Part shown: piece after piece, positions 8,544 through 17,523 of the stretch
How positions within the stretch are numbered: the stretch's first letter is position 1
How the letters are laid out: each line of letters begins with the position of its first letter
Source of the DNA: Saprospiraceae bacterium
GTDB taxonomy: Bacteria > Bacteroidota > Bacteroidia > Chitinophagales > Saprospiraceae
DNA length: 64,000 bases
Direction: 5' to 3'
NCBI GenBank assembly: GCA_016706365.1
Contig: JADJJU010000012.1
Location: forward strand, 1-64,000
Notes under the pieces: model-generated
Told to the model about the DNA's origin: nothing
What the model saw: only the letters and a program-made list of their open reading frames with translations
The model's database searches: none
Program-made: the position numbers and the translations under genes

Positions 8544-9065
8544 TTAAACTTTCAAACTTCCTTCTATTCCTCCATCGTCCGATTTCTTTCCGGTAATGGC
8601 CATAAAACTCATTTTTATAAAGCTGACAATTTTTCCGTCTTGCGTATCCCAATAGTCGGATTCATCCGGTTTAACGGAAATAATCGAGACGGTAGGATCT
8701 TCTTTACCTTCAAACCATGCATTGGCAAAGTTGGTCCAGTATTTATCTATTAATGCTTTATCCGTATGAATGGTAGCCTTTCCACTTACCACTAAAAACT
8801 CATAAGAAGAATTATTTTGAAAGTAAAGGCTTACTCTCGGATCATGAGCAATCTCGGAATTTTTAGTGCTTTCAGTAGAACTGATAAACCATAAATTTCC
8901 TTCCTGATCGACTTCCTGTAAGGCCATAGGCCTGCTGGTATGGGGATACGATCCCAGGTTTGTACAGAAAAAACAATTTCTTGACTTTTCAGCCAATTCT
9001 TTAAGCTTATTTACAGCTTCATTATTAAATAGATCCTGGCGAGGTGACTGGTCGTCGGAGTGCAT
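8544..9065 (-). CDS. Pyridoxamine-5'-phosphate-oxidase-like FMN-binding protein (general stress protein 26 type)
   Basis: About 173 aa. I start at the ATG at 9065 (MHSDDQSPRQ); an upstream TTG at 9101 would add 12 non-conserved residues. The split-barrel flavin-binding fold is indicated by NCFFCTNLGSYPHTSRPMAL, GNLWFISSTESTKNSEIAHDP (shortened here to its landmarks), VSLYFQ and FLVVSGKA. The C-terminal part, TVSIISVKPDESDYWDT, is typical of the YdaG/general-stress-protein-26 group, which binds FMN and related cofactors in the cytoplasm and is often stress-induced. The exact reaction is unknown. It stands alone on the minus strand with its own terminator. Confidence 0.8.
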   Translation of the reverse strand: MHSDDQSPRQDLFNNEAVNKLKELAEKSRNCFFCTNLGSYPHTSRPMALQEVDQEGNLWFISSTESTKNSEIAHDPRVSLYFQNNSSYEFLVVSGKATIHTDKALIDKYWTNFANAWFEGKEDPTVSIISVKPDESDYWDTQDGKIVSFIKMSFMAITGKKSDDGGIEGSLKV

Positions 9066-9401
9066 ATTTTTATATTTTTGATGTATATATAATACGGCCA
9101 AAGCATCTGATTTTGTTTTATTGAAGAATCTTTTTTTATAAACAAGACCATTCAGAGCGTTTAGAGTAAATTTTGTGCTTATGCTTGATCGATCTTATAA
9201 TGAATAGCCTGTGATGCTTTAAGAAGTTGTTTAGTTGGGGATGATGAATTGCCTGGAAGCCGATGTATCTTTCAAAAGATTTTGTGTCTATTTAATCAGG
9301 CTCAATGCTCGCTCCAATTTAAAGTTAATCGCTTTGGAAAAGTAAAAAATGATTACAGTTTTGGCCTATTTGCAAAAACGAATTGGAGCTTGAGAAGAGC
9401 T

Positions 9402-9539
9402 ACTGATACGCATTTGAAATATACTGAGTTTCGTGTTCCCCAGACAGTTTAGTAGTATCAGAAAGTTTTGTGCTCCGCATGTATAATTGTAATGAAAATT
9501 CAACCCGGAGGAAATCTACAAACCGTCATAGAGCATATT
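9402..9539 (+). repeat. Decayed attC-like element, related to the site at 5218-5357
   Basis: From 9429 GTTTCGTGTTCCCCAGACAG and onward to TTTTGTGCTCCGCAT is close to the centre of the site at 5218-5357 (roughly 85 percent by eye over about 52 nt). The flanks also align: CGCATTTGAAATA on the left, AAATCTACAAACCGTCATAGAGC on the right, split here by spacing. The GTT core has become GTC and the outer arms no longer pair well. It lies 80 bp before the methyltransferase gene. I see no other gene in 9102-9619. Confidence 0.6.
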
Positions 9540-9619
9540 AATTAAAAAAATCATTTAATATTTGTGTCAGCCTTAGTTCAATTTATTTAGGAACTTACAC
9601 AAAATTAATTGTTCAAATA

Positions 9620-10474
9620 ATGAAAACATATTCTAATCAGGACATTGAAAATTATTATGACCAGACAGAAGTTCACTATAGAATGTTTTGGAAACTCAAA
9701 AAATCTAATGGGCTTCATTATGGAGTATGGGACAAGTCAACAAAAACACTTCAGGACTCGATAATCAACACAAATTTTTTACTAATGAAGTTGGGGGAAA
9801 TAAAATCGTCAGATTCTGTGCTTGATTGTGGCTGTGGTATTGGTGGATCAGCAATATACTTGTCACAGAAATTAGGTTGCAAAGTAACCGGTGTGACTCT
9901 TAGTGCCAAACAAGTTGCTACTGCAAAAAAGCTTGCAATTGAAAATTCAGTTGAGCATTTAGTATCTTTTCATCAACTAAATTATCTTGAAACCGGGTTT
10001 GCAAATAATTCTTTTGATAAAATATGGGCTATTGAGAGTTTTGGTTCTTCTCAAGACAAAAAACTTTTCTTTCAAGAAATGGAAAGAATTTTAAAGCCGG
10101 GAGGAAAAATCTTATTTGCCGATACATTTAAGCCTTATACCTATGATATCAGGAATGAACCAGATATGCAGGTAATGCTTAATGGTTGGGCAATTTCCGA
10201 TATATTATCCATAGAGGAATTAAGTAGCCTTGCAAAGGAGCATAACTTTGACATCCCTGTGATAAAAGATGTCACAAAAGACATTAAAAAATCTGTCGAA
10301 AGAATATACTGGGCTTCATTGCTGGGTAAGATTGGAACAAAATTGTACAATATGTTCAAAAAAGCAAGCTATTTCTCAAGAATTCACTACACAACTGGTA
10401 TTGCACAAAAGAAAGCATATACAAATGGTAAATGGGGGTACTATTTAATTTCAATAAAAAAGCGAAGCAACTAA
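9620..10474 (+). CDS. Class I SAM-dependent methyltransferase
   Basis: 284 aa. Motif I is VLDCGCGIGGSAIYL near residue 67, the post-I loop is VTGVTLSAKQV, motif IV/V is WAIESFGSS and the later signature is LKPGGKILFADTF. The GVTLSxxQ turn and the size are typical of small-molecule C- or N-methyltransferases of the tocopherol/cyclopropane-synthase-like group. The N-terminal YYDQTEVHYRMFW with GLHYGVWD also fits that group. The substrate is unknown. It is flanked by a decayed attC-like element on the left and half of one on the right, so it may be an old cassette outside the main array. Confidence 0.85.
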   Translation: MKTYSNQDIENYYDQTEVHYRMFWKLKKSNGLHYGVWDKSTKTLQDSIINTNFLLMKLGEIKSSDSVLDCGCGIGGSAIYLSQKLGCKVTGVTLSAKQVATAKKLAIENSVEHLVSFHQLNYLETGFANNSFDKIWAIESFGSSQDKKLFFQEMERILKPGGKILFADTFKPYTYDIRNEPDMQVMLNGWAISDILSIEELSSLAKEHNFDIPVIKDVTKDIKKSVERIYWASLLGKIGTKLYNMFKKASYFSRIHYTTGIAQKKAYTNGKWGYYLISIKKRSN

Positions 10475-10872
10475 TTCAAATGATTATTCATTAAAAAATA
10501 TAGGAACTATAATGGATATTGAAATCGCTAAATAATCTCCTGTTTTTGCTTATATATTACCTTATGAAAAAAATGGCTGTAAATTGTGGTTTGCTGTAGA
10601 AAGTAATCGAAAAGAGTTTGAAACCAGGGGGTAAGCATAGGCAATTAAACACTATTTGATTTGAAATGAAATCTGAATAGAGTGCTGCTACCAAGATTGG
10701 CTAATCTAAATGAGACAGAATGTGCTGATGGGTAAGTAAAAACTATAAATAAAGTAATCCCTAAATGGATAAAGTAGTTTGTTTAATGGTCCCGCCCTAC
10801 GCAAATCTCAGTCAACCAATATTTTATAAATTCTACCGTACTATATCAACAAATAATATTTGAATAAAGGTA
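10475..10872. other. Intergenic with a half attC-like element
   Basis: About 400 bp without a convincing gene. Near its right end, 10789-10816 reads TCCCGCCCTACGCAAATCTC followed by AGTCAACC, which matches the right arm of the 5218-5357 site (TCCCGCCCATCGCAAATCTG) up to the lost core. No matching left arm was found. I see nothing else. Confidence 0.45.
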
Positions 10873-10899
10873 TATATTTATTGTTTATCAATAAATATA
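10873..10899. promoter_or_regulatory. 11-bp palindrome over the -33 region: likely operator
   Basis: TATATTTATTG (10873-10883) and CAATAAATATA (10889-10899) are exact inverse complements with a 5-nt spacer. The palindrome covers the -33 TTG of the promoter in front of the DUF2975/HTH pair, so it is well placed for autoregulation by the small HTH protein encoded second in that operon. Confidence 0.55.
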
Positions 10900-10910
10900 C
10901 ATTAACTTTG
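10881..10910 (+). promoter_or_regulatory. Bacteroidota-type promoter of the DUF2975 operon
   Basis: TTG at 10881-10883, a 19-nt spacer and TAACTTTG at 10903-10910 fit the -33 TTG / -7 TAnnTTTG consensus of the Bacteroidota primary sigma factor. The first start codon follows at 10938. Confidence 0.7.
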
Positions 10911-10937
10911 CGACATCAATTAAAACTCTTTTAAGAT

Positions 10938-11474
10938 ATGTCAAAAGGAAACAACTTCGTATTTATAGGCCTGCATATTGTGGCCTGGATCATTTTTGTC
11001 GGTTTAAGTATTGAAGCCGGTGGCCTTATTGTAAATTTCTTTTTCAGTGTGTTCAAGCCGGAATTTGTCCCAAATCTTTATCAAAAATTGGATTTGACTG
11101 AAATGTACTATGACAGTAAATTGGCCTTTTTTGGAATCTTTAGCTTTATACTATTTATTTCAATTTTAAAAGCCGTCTTGTTCTATTCAGTTGTGATGCT
11201 AATGCACAAAATGGATTTAACTAAACCTTTCAACACTTATGTTTCGAAGCAATTTTTGAAACTGAGCTATTATACCCTTTCCATTGGATTCCTGAGTTAC
11301 ATTGCAAGACATTCAGCTAAAAATTTAATGCATTACGGTTATACAACAGATAACTTAAGCCAATTTTGGGCTGACAGTCAAGCCTTTATATTAATGGGGG
11401 CAGTAATTTATATTATTGCGACTATTTTCAAGAAGGGAGTAGACATTCAAAACGAAAATGATTTAACTATTTAA
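10938..11474 (+). CDS. DUF2975 family membrane protein
   Basis: 178 aa with four hydrophobic helices (about 8-32, 56-80, 110-125, 148-165). The motif KPFNxxxxKxL (TKPFNTYVSKQFLKLSYY) between helices 2 and 3 is typical of DUF2975 proteins. These are small inner-membrane proteins of unknown function that are nearly always followed by a YozG-like HTH protein, as here three bases later. The pair has a consensus promoter and an overlapping palindrome. Confidence 0.8.
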   Translation: MSKGNNFVFIGLHIVAWIIFVGLSIEAGGLIVNFFFSVFKPEFVPNLYQKLDLTEMYYDSKLAFFGIFSFILFISILKAVLFYSVVMLMHKMDLTKPFNTYVSKQFLKLSYYTLSIGFLSYIARHSAKNLMHYGYTTDNLSQFWADSQAFILMGAVIYIIATIFKKGVDIQNENDLTI

Positions 11475-11477
11475 GCT

Positions 11478-11693
11478 ATGGCAATCATTGTAAACCTGGA
11501 TGTAATGATGGCAAAGCGGAAAATGTCGCTTAATGAGTTATCTGAAAAAGTAGAATTAACGCTTTCTAATCTTTCTATCTTAAAAACGGGAAAAGCAAAA
11601 GCCATACGCTTTAGCACACTGGAAGCTATTTGCAAAGCTCTTCATTGTCAGCCGGCAGATATTCTTGAATATGTTGAAGAACCTCAAAATTAA
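11478..11693 (+). CDS. YozG-like HTH transcriptional regulator (XRE/Cro type)
   Basis: 71 aa, almost entirely a Cro/C1-type helix-turn-helix: KMSLNELSEKVELTLSNLSIL with recognition helix around SNLSILKTGKAKAIRF, then LEAICKALHCQPADILEYVE, the hallmark ending of this small family. It begins three bases after the DUF2975 gene, so it is co-transcribed. It probably represses its own operon through the palindrome at 10873-10899 (inference). Confidence 0.85.
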   Translation: MAIIVNLDVMMAKRKMSLNELSEKVELTLSNLSILKTGKAKAIRFSTLEAICKALHCQPADILEYVEEPQN

Positions 11694-11700
11694 TTTATCC

Positions 11701-13170
11701 ATGAAATCGGTATTGTTTTCGGCTATTCTGTTACTATTCTCTTTATTTGTCAGTGCACAAAATGAAGAAAGCATTACAATAGGAAACAAAGCAGTCATTT
11801 CATCCAAAGTACTAAATGAAAACAGAACAATCTGGATTTATACTCCCAATATTACTTCTCCGGGTGTTAACCCCGATAAGAGATTCCCAGTGCTGTATTT
11901 ATTAGATGGTGATGCGCATTTCTATTCGACAGTTGGCATCGTTCAGCAACTTAGTCAAGCCAATGGAAATGGTGTTTTGCCTGAAATGATTGTGGTTGCC
12001 ATTACAAATACAAATAGGACAAGGGATTTGGTGCCATCGCTTGATGTAATAAATCCAAATCCATTTAAAGAATTTCTGGCATCTGAATTAATACCTTTCA
12101 TGGACAAGCATTACAAAACTGCGCCTTACAAAATGCTGGTGGGACATTCATTGGGTGGACTTACGGTAATTGATATGCTCAGTAATTATCCTGAACTATT
12201 TGATGCATACATAGCTATTGACCCAAGTATGTGGTTCAATAATGAAAAGTTTTTAAACAATACAATCGCTCAATTTCCCAACTTAAAAATGAAAGGTAAA
12301 AGACTATTTGTAGGAACGGCTAATACAATGCCCGCAGGAATGACGTTATCACAGCTCAAAAACGATGCTTCTTATGAAACACAGCATATTCGTTCCATTT
12401 TTAAGTTGGATGATTTTTTGAAAACGAATAAAAATGGATTAGTCCATGGGCATAAATATTATGAAGCAGAGAGGCATAACACGGTACCCCTTTTAGGTGT
12501 GTACGATGGCTTACGGTTTATTTTTGATTTCTTCCATTTAGATCTATCTGAAAACGATTTTGCTGATTCTACTGCGCTCATTGCATCAAAATTAAAAACC
12601 CACTATGCTGTTATTTCAGAAAATTTGGGATTTGAAAATGCTGCACCGGACGTTTTTGTCAACTATATCGCTTATGAAGCATTAGGCAAAAGCCAATTCA
12701 AAAAAGCACAAGCTTTGTTTGAGTTAAACACTGAATGGTATCCAGATAATGCCAATGTCCTTGCTGCATATGCTGACTATTATGTAGCAGTAAAAGATAC
12801 CAGTAATGCCATTAAAAATTATGAAAAAGCGCTACAGATTAACAAGGATCCATCAACCGCTGCTAAATTAAATGATATCACTCAGACAAAGACCTTTAGT
12901 TATACCGTTGATTATTTACAGAAATATGCAGGCATATATACATTGGTAGATTTCAATCTCGACATGAAGTTAGAAGTCAGGGATAACAAACTCTGGGCTA
13001 TTGTACCAGGCCAGCAAGACTCTGAGTTTTTACCAGTTTCTGAAAATGTTTTTACGGTAAAAGGACAGCAAGGATATACAATAACTTTTCAAATGACCGG
13101 AGAAAAACCTGAAGGATTTACTTCTGTTCAACCCAATGGGACATTTAAAGCCGTTTTTAAGAGTAAGTAA
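11701..13170 (+). CDS. Secreted esterase (Fes/IroE-type esterase D fold) with C-terminal TPR segment
   Basis: 489 aa from ATG 11701, chosen because it gives a signal peptide (SVLFSAILLLFSLFVSAQ); an upstream in-frame start lies inside the preceding gene. The N-terminal 280 residues are a putative esterase domain (PF00756): FPVLYLLDGDAHF, DLVPS, FLASELIPFMDKHY, nucleophile elbow VGHSLGGL, FDAYIAIDPSMWF, and a candidate His in AERHNTVPL. Residues about 330-400 hold TPR-like helices (AQALFELNTEWYPDNANVLAAYADYY), and the C-terminal 80 residues form a small beta-rich domain of the type found after such esterases. It is periplasmic, possibly acting on siderophore esters or acyl-thioesters; the substrate is not known. 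Confidence 0.83.
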   Translation: MKSVLFSAILLLFSLFVSAQNEESITIGNKAVISSKVLNENRTIWIYTPNITSPGVNPDKRFPVLYLLDGDAHFYSTVGIVQQLSQANGNGVLPEMIVVAITNTNRTRDLVPSLDVINPNPFKEFLASELIPFMDKHYKTAPYKMLVGHSLGGLTVIDMLSNYPELFDAYIAIDPSMWFNNEKFLNNTIAQFPNLKMKGKRLFVGTANTMPAGMTLSQLKNDASYETQHIRSIFKLDDFLKTNKNGLVHGHKYYEAERHNTVPLLGVYDGLRFIFDFFHLDLSENDFADSTALIASKLKTHYAVISENLGFENAAPDVFVNYIAYEALGKSQFKKAQALFELNTEWYPDNANVLAAYADYYVAVKDTSNAIKNYEKALQINKDPSTAAKLNDITQTKTFSYTVDYLQKYAGIYTLVDFNLDMKLEVRDNKLWAIVPGQQDSEFLPVSENVFTVKGQQGYTITFQMTGEKPEGFTSVQPNGTFKAVFKSK

Positions 13171-13266
13171 CTTATTAAGAACGGAAAGCTAACAGGAACC
13201 CGCTAAAATAAATCAAGGCAAGGAATTGCATTGAAAATTTGAAAATGCAAATACACTATCTTGAAT

Positions 13267-13308
13267 GAAAAAAGGACCGCTTACAATAACGTAAGCAGCC
13301 CTTTCACT
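13267..13308 (-). terminator. Terminator between converging genes
   Basis: GCTTAC (13279-13284) pairs with GTAAGC (13291-13296), flanked by AAAGG and CCTTT, giving a long stem. On the minus strand the stem is followed by a T run (CCTTTTTTTC), so it ends the outer-membrane-protein gene; it may work for the + strand esterase gene too. Confidence 0.75.
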
Positions 13309-13321
13309 TTAATTTGATTCT

Positions 13322-13924
13322 CTAGAACACCCATGTCAGCCCCAATCCGGCAGAGATATAGTTGAGATCAACCGCAGTAGTTATTGTTTCTAAGGTAATA
13401 TCTCTCGACAATGCACGATATCTCACGCTGGGCATCAGCCTGAAATTTTCACCTAATGGGATTGCAAATCCTCCTTCCACCTGCCATCCAAAGCCATGAC
13501 CGGAATCTGAAATGATTTCATCTCCTTCTTCCACCTCAATGTGGTTGGCAAGTCCTCCTGCTCTTATCAGATACTGAATTTTAGAGCTTCCAATCGGATG
13601 AATGAACTGAAGTCCAAAAGTATAGCCGGTTTCTTCAAAATCCAGATTGGTACCATTGATCTTCTGATCTGACCCGAATTTGTTCCAGCCCCATCCGGCA
13701 TATACACCCAGATGCTCTAAGAACCGATAAGCTACAACTCCTTCAATTCCGTATCCTGTCTCAAGCGTAGCCTGACCTAGTTTCTGAGTGGCGAAATTAA
13801 CACCTGGTCTGATTTCTATACTGAATCGACCCTGAGCAAAAGTGCTCTTCGAAGCACAAATCAGAACAATAAGAATCAATAGAGATGTAATTGCTTTCCC
13901 CTAACATATAGAAATTTTTTTCAT
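13322..13924 (-). pseudogene. Outer-membrane beta-barrel protein with an in-frame TAG in its signal peptide
   Basis: The natural start is ATG at 13924 (MKKISIC), after which TAG at 13903-13901 interrupts the signal peptide; the same frame continues GKAITSLLILIVLICASKST and FAQ to a mature barrel of about 165 aa. Alternating strands such as YGIEGVVAYRFLEHLGVYAG and the terminal aromatic GLGLTWVF indicate an OmpA/OmpW-like small barrel. A Leu codon TTG changed to TAG would explain the stop. Initiation at a downstream TTG (13879) could give a shortened signal. Function unknown. Confidence 0.65.
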
Positions 13925-14040
13925 CATAATTTTGTTTGGTAATTGAATTATTTTTCAATCCAAATTTGCACCAGTTTTCTTCAAAAACCATGACTTGGCT
14001 CAGTGAAAATGTTGATATTTATCAATAAGGAAATTAGATC

Positions 14041-14137
14041 TTAGAGGTCAGAATTTAGAGGTAAGATGTGAGATGTAAAAAGTAAGATGTGAGATGTAAA
14101 AGGTAAAAAGTAAGATGTGAGATGTAAGATGTAAGAA
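14041..14137 (+). repeat. Short irregular tandem repeat (TAAGATGTGAGATGTAAAA)
   Basis: Units of 10-19 nt built from AAGATGTGAGATGTA are repeated irregularly about four times. The copies differ in length and run together without unique spacers. No function seen. Confidence 0.75.
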
Positions 14138-14235
14138 ATCAAAACATTTAATAAATATTGAGGCCTATTCCTTAAATATGTGCATCAAATCCTATTTTTA
14201 GCTTCAGGGACTCAAACAAGCCCGGATTCCTATAT

Positions 14236-15030
14236 ATGGAAAATGCCAATTGCCTCAATTGTGGACTTGAACTTTCAGGAAAATTCTGCTCAGGTTGCGG
14301 TCAGAAATCAGATACACAGCGGATATCATTTAAGCGTTTCATTTCACATGACATTTTACACGGCACATTTCACTTTGAGAAAGGCATGTTGTTCACCGCA
14401 AAGCAGGCTTTAATCCGTCCCGGCCGGGCTGCCCTGGATTATATAGGCGGAAAGAGGGTCCGCTTTTATAATATTTTTTATTTCATCCTGCTGCTTATAG
14501 GTTTGCTTCTAATTCTAACACATTACAATAATGAACTGGCATTACAGTATAAGCCTGAAAGAAGCCTTATTCCACAAATGGATGATGCAGGTAAAAAAAT
14601 CTATGAGTTTCTTACGACTTACAACAAATTGCTAATCTTCACATTTGCCCCTGTAATGGCATTGAATAGTTTTTTAATTTTCAGAAGAAAAAAATTCAAC
14701 TACAGTGAGCATTTCATCTTAAGCGGCATATTACTTCTCGGTTTATTTATTCTAATTCTGCTATTTTTTATGTTGTCTTTTTTAGAATTTGCGGGGCTGC
14801 CTTCCGTCTTCAGAGAATGGGGATTTGTCATTATGTCATTCCTGATATTCTTTTACGTCCTATATGCGTATTACGATGCGTTTAGAAAAGATTATTCATT
14901 GATTGGATTTGTAATGAGAATGCTGCTGTTATTATTCCTGTGTACAGCAGAATTGTTTATATTTTTCCTCCTGATCATCATGATTGCAAGCAATGGGGCT
15001 ACAGAAACGGAGATAGAGTTTTCGTATTAG
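14236..15030 (+). CDS. DUF3667 domain membrane protein
   Basis: 264 aa. The N terminus is a zinc ribbon (CLNCGLELSGKFCSGCGQK) followed by the DUF3667 signature: ISFKRFISHDILHGTFHFEKG, shortened here, then TAKQALIRPGRAALDYI and GGKRVRFYN. Four hydrophobic helices follow (about 75-95, 125-145, 160-185, 190-240). The family is widespread in Bacteroidota, sits in the inner membrane and has no known function. It stands alone; the next gene starts 56 bp later on the same strand. Confidence 0.85.
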   Translation: MENANCLNCGLELSGKFCSGCGQKSDTQRISFKRFISHDILHGTFHFEKGMLFTAKQALIRPGRAALDYIGGKRVRFYNIFYFILLLIGLLLILTHYNNELALQYKPERSLIPQMDDAGKKIYEFLTTYNKLLIFTFAPVMALNSFLIFRRKKFNYSEHFILSGILLLGLFILILLFFMLSFLEFAGLPSVFREWGFVIMSFLIFFYVLYAYYDAFRKDYSLIGFVMRMLLLLFLCTAELFIFFLLIIMIASNGATETEIEFSY

Positions 15031-15085
15031 AAATTGAAAAATACGATGTCAACTCAGATATAATGAGACTAAAATTGATGCAGCT

Positions 15086-15541
15086 ATGCAAATAGATGCG
15101 TTTGAAATTAAAGAATACTCTGATCAATATCGGGAACAGCTGCTCGATGTTTGGGAAAAATCTGTTGTCGCTACGCACCATTTTTTAACACCTAAAGATT
15201 TCCAATCTATTAAAGCACTCGTCCAAACGATTAACTTCAATGAGTTTCAAGTGTACTGTCTGATTTGGGAAAGTGAAGTTGCAGGTATCATTGGAGTACT
15301 AGCCGACAAAATGGAGATGCTGTTTATTGCACCAGACTTCATGGGACAGGGATTAGGTAGACGTTTAATGGAATTTGCAATTGATACTTTGAAAATCAGC
15401 AAAGTAGATGTCAATGAGCAAAATACTAAATCTGTCTCATTCTACAAAAAGCTCGGATTTGAAGTATATGAGCGTACAGATCAGGATGATCAGGGGAATG
15501 AATATCCGCTGTTGAGGATGAAACTCATTAAAACGAACTGA
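15086..15541 (+). CDS. GNAT family N-acetyltransferase
   Basis: 151 aa. The acetyl-CoA binding motif A is MLFIAPDFMGQGLGRRLMEFA (the Q/R-x-x-G-x-G/A loop is MGQGLG), followed by VDVNEQNTKSVSFYKKLGFE (Asn and Tyr of motif B). The family transfers an acetyl group to amines; the substrate is not predictable. The size and the ALVQTINFNEF region resemble YjaB-type acetyltransferases. Confidence 0.85.
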   Translation: MQIDAFEIKEYSDQYREQLLDVWEKSVVATHHFLTPKDFQSIKALVQTINFNEFQVYCLIWESEVAGIIGVLADKMEMLFIAPDFMGQGLGRRLMEFAIDTLKISKVDVNEQNTKSVSFYKKLGFEVYERTDQDDQGNEYPLLRMKLIKTN

Positions 15542-15573
15542 TAATAAAAAAGCCTAACTAATTGAGAACCAAT

Positions 15574-15768
15574 ATGGAAAAAGAAAAGACAAATTTGAAA
15601 GACGGAGACTTTTGCAAGGTCATTGCAGGAACTCACAAAGGTAAATCAGGATTTGTTCAGGACATCAAAACCAGCAAAACAGGACATATAACTATTACAG
15701 TTTTGCAAAAAAATGGAGTAAGATTCAAGACCCTGGGTAAGAATGTGGAAGTAATCCAGGAACTATAG
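15574..15768 (+). CDS. Small KOW-domain protein
   Basis: 64 aa from ATG 15574 (a TTG 12 bases upstream is less likely). The KOW motif is LKDGDFCKVIAGTHKGKSGF, the RNA/ribosome-binding loop seen in L24, L26e and NusG. The rest, KTGHITITVLQKNGVRFKTL, forms the remaining strands of an SH3-like barrel. It may bind RNA or RNA polymerase; it is too short to be NusG or a standard L24. Confidence 0.75.
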   Translation: MEKEKTNLKDGDFCKVIAGTHKGKSGFVQDIKTSKTGHITITVLQKNGVRFKTLGKNVEVIQEL

Positions 15769-16273
15769 AACCTCAATGTTTTATACCCAATCCACAAAAC
15801 TTTGGGGAAAGGACGATCCAATATTAATTGAATTTGCAAATCAATTACGACACTTTTACTTAGAATCAAGATAGCTCTTAAACCGGCTGTTTGTGTAGAA
15901 ACGGGCACACGGCCGTACGACAATACGAGTTCACATCCTGGTTCCCCTCACGTCACAAACAAATCACACCACAAACTCTCCACATGCTGACCACACCGCT
16001 TCAACGTTTCAAAGTTTTAACGCTTTAACGAATCATACAACTTACACTCCCCCTAACCCACACACCGCCTTAACGCCTCAACCTCTTAGCGCCTTAACGA
16101 ACCACACGTCAAACTCCCACACAAAACCCAAACTTCAATTAACCTGATTACCCGATTATCCAAACCGACGCCCAGCTGTTTATACCGCTCAAGTAACATT
16201 ATTTATGTAATCTTACCAATGGAAATAAACTGGGTTTATTAAACAGGAACTGCGGATTAATAAATATTTAAAG
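15769..16273. repeat. Intergenic with copy 1 of a palindrome/C-rich repeat module
   Basis: No gene. It holds a degenerate copy of the palindromic repeat (TGTGTAGAAACGGGCACACG at 15892), then a C-rich tract with ACCCACACACCGCCTTAACG near 16055 and GCCTTAACGAACCACAC near 16090, a CCCGATTA stretch, and CATTATTTATGT near 16198, which leads into the next gene. The same order of blocks recurs at 18426-18705. Confidence 0.6.
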
Positions 16274-17512
16274 ATGAAATTTTGTAAAATTTACACATTA
16301 CTACTTTTATGTGAATTTCAAATTCAACTCAACGCACAAACCAATGTGCCCTATATTGATTTTGGCAACTCGATTTACCCCGGCTTCAATATCGATCAAA
16401 TTACTGTGACAATTATTAGTGCATTAGATACGAGCATGCTGAAATTCACTTCTACACCTGCGCAAGTAGAGAAATTAAATTTTCAAAACGGGAGAATGAT
16501 TTTGAGTGAATCGTATAAAACAAACCAATTGGGTTTATATGGCAAACATTCCTTTGATTCGATCTTCTACAATAACAATCTGGTTTCAAAAATTGTCACG
16601 TATGAAAGAAGCAAGGGTAGTAGGGACTCCTGGCAAATAATGCATATTATTATACCTGCCTATTTAGAAGATAAACTTATTCAGGAGCAGTACTTTGACA
16701 AGGATTTATCCCTTTTGAAAAATGTTGTCTATCATGAATATTCTTCTACTTCAGATATGCTAAAGTATAACTCAACTGAATTTGAAACTGAGAATAATAT
16801 TCAAACATTATCAAGGAAAAACACGCATGAAAGTGAAAAAATTAATAAAGTCTGGCAGAACAAATACTCCCTGATTACAAATCAGCTTAATGACACTTTA
16901 TTATTCACGAAAATTGATACAATTTTTAAAAGTCTGAATTGTGAAGTAAGCAGAAATTATAAACAAGTAAACAGTTTAAATGCATGGTTTTTAAATCCTG
17001 ACTCACTCCCGGCTATACGCTATATTGAACAGATTCAGGGAAAATACAAATCTTATCAATACATCATTTATCAGTACAATGAGATCAACAATCAATCGAT
17101 AGCAAAAAACGAATTACTTCTTGACATGACTGTTTCCAAAGGACCCTGGGTGAATGAAGATGAAAACTTTGTTGTAGAAATCAGAAAAATGGGTAATAAG
17201 TACTTAGCCAATGCTCAAATATTAAACAAAAGCAAAACTATAAATGGATTTATAGCTGATTACAGGCAATTGAATAAAAGAGGCAAAGGACTTTATGTTG
17301 ATAATGGCGCAATATATTCAGATGTAGAATTAGGGAAAGTAAAATTTACCATAGAAAATATATCAGGAAACTATATAATGGTACTTGAGCCGATAGATTA
17401 TGAAAATGCGGGCATCCGCCTAAAATCAATGTCAAATCAATTCAATGATCTGTCTAAGTATGATTATTCAGTTGCAAGAAAATATGCATTGAAAAAATCT
17501 AAACCAAAATAA
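16274..17512 (+). CDS. Secreted hypothetical protein
   Basis: 412 aa with a signal peptide (IYTLLLLCEFQIQLNAQ). I recognise no domain. The mature part is rich in Asn, Lys and Tyr and probably mostly beta-strand, with no cysteine cluster, lipobox or T9SS tail. It is followed 11 bp later by a cytochrome b561-type gene on the same strand, so the two may be co-transcribed. It may bind or sense something in the periplasm; no function is claimed. Confidence 0.75.
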   Translation: MKFCKIYTLLLLCEFQIQLNAQTNVPYIDFGNSIYPGFNIDQITVTIISALDTSMLKFTSTPAQVEKLNFQNGRMILSESYKTNQLGLYGKHSFDSIFYNNNLVSKIVTYERSKGSRDSWQIMHIIIPAYLEDKLIQEQYFDKDLSLLKNVVYHEYSSTSDMLKYNSTEFETENNIQTLSRKNTHESEKINKVWQNKYSLITNQLNDTLLFTKIDTIFKSLNCEVSRNYKQVNSLNAWFLNPDSLPAIRYIEQIQGKYKSYQYIIYQYNEINNQSIAKNELLLDMTVSKGPWVNEDENFVVEIRKMGNKYLANAQILNKSKTINGFIADYRQLNKRGKGLYVDNGAIYSDVELGKVKFTIENISGNYIMVLEPIDYENAGIRLKSMSNQFNDLSKYDYSVARKYALKKSKPK

Positions 17513-17523
17513 TATATTAATTT

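Noticed and set aside
9249..9452. Open frame of 67 codons on the + strand
   Set aside because: It overlaps the decayed attC-like element, has poor codon use and no recognisable family.
14041..14137. CRISPR-like array of AAGATGTGAGATG units
   Set aside because: Units vary from 10 to 19 nt, there are no unique spacers of constant length, and no cas genes lie in the window. It is a simple irregular tandem repeat.
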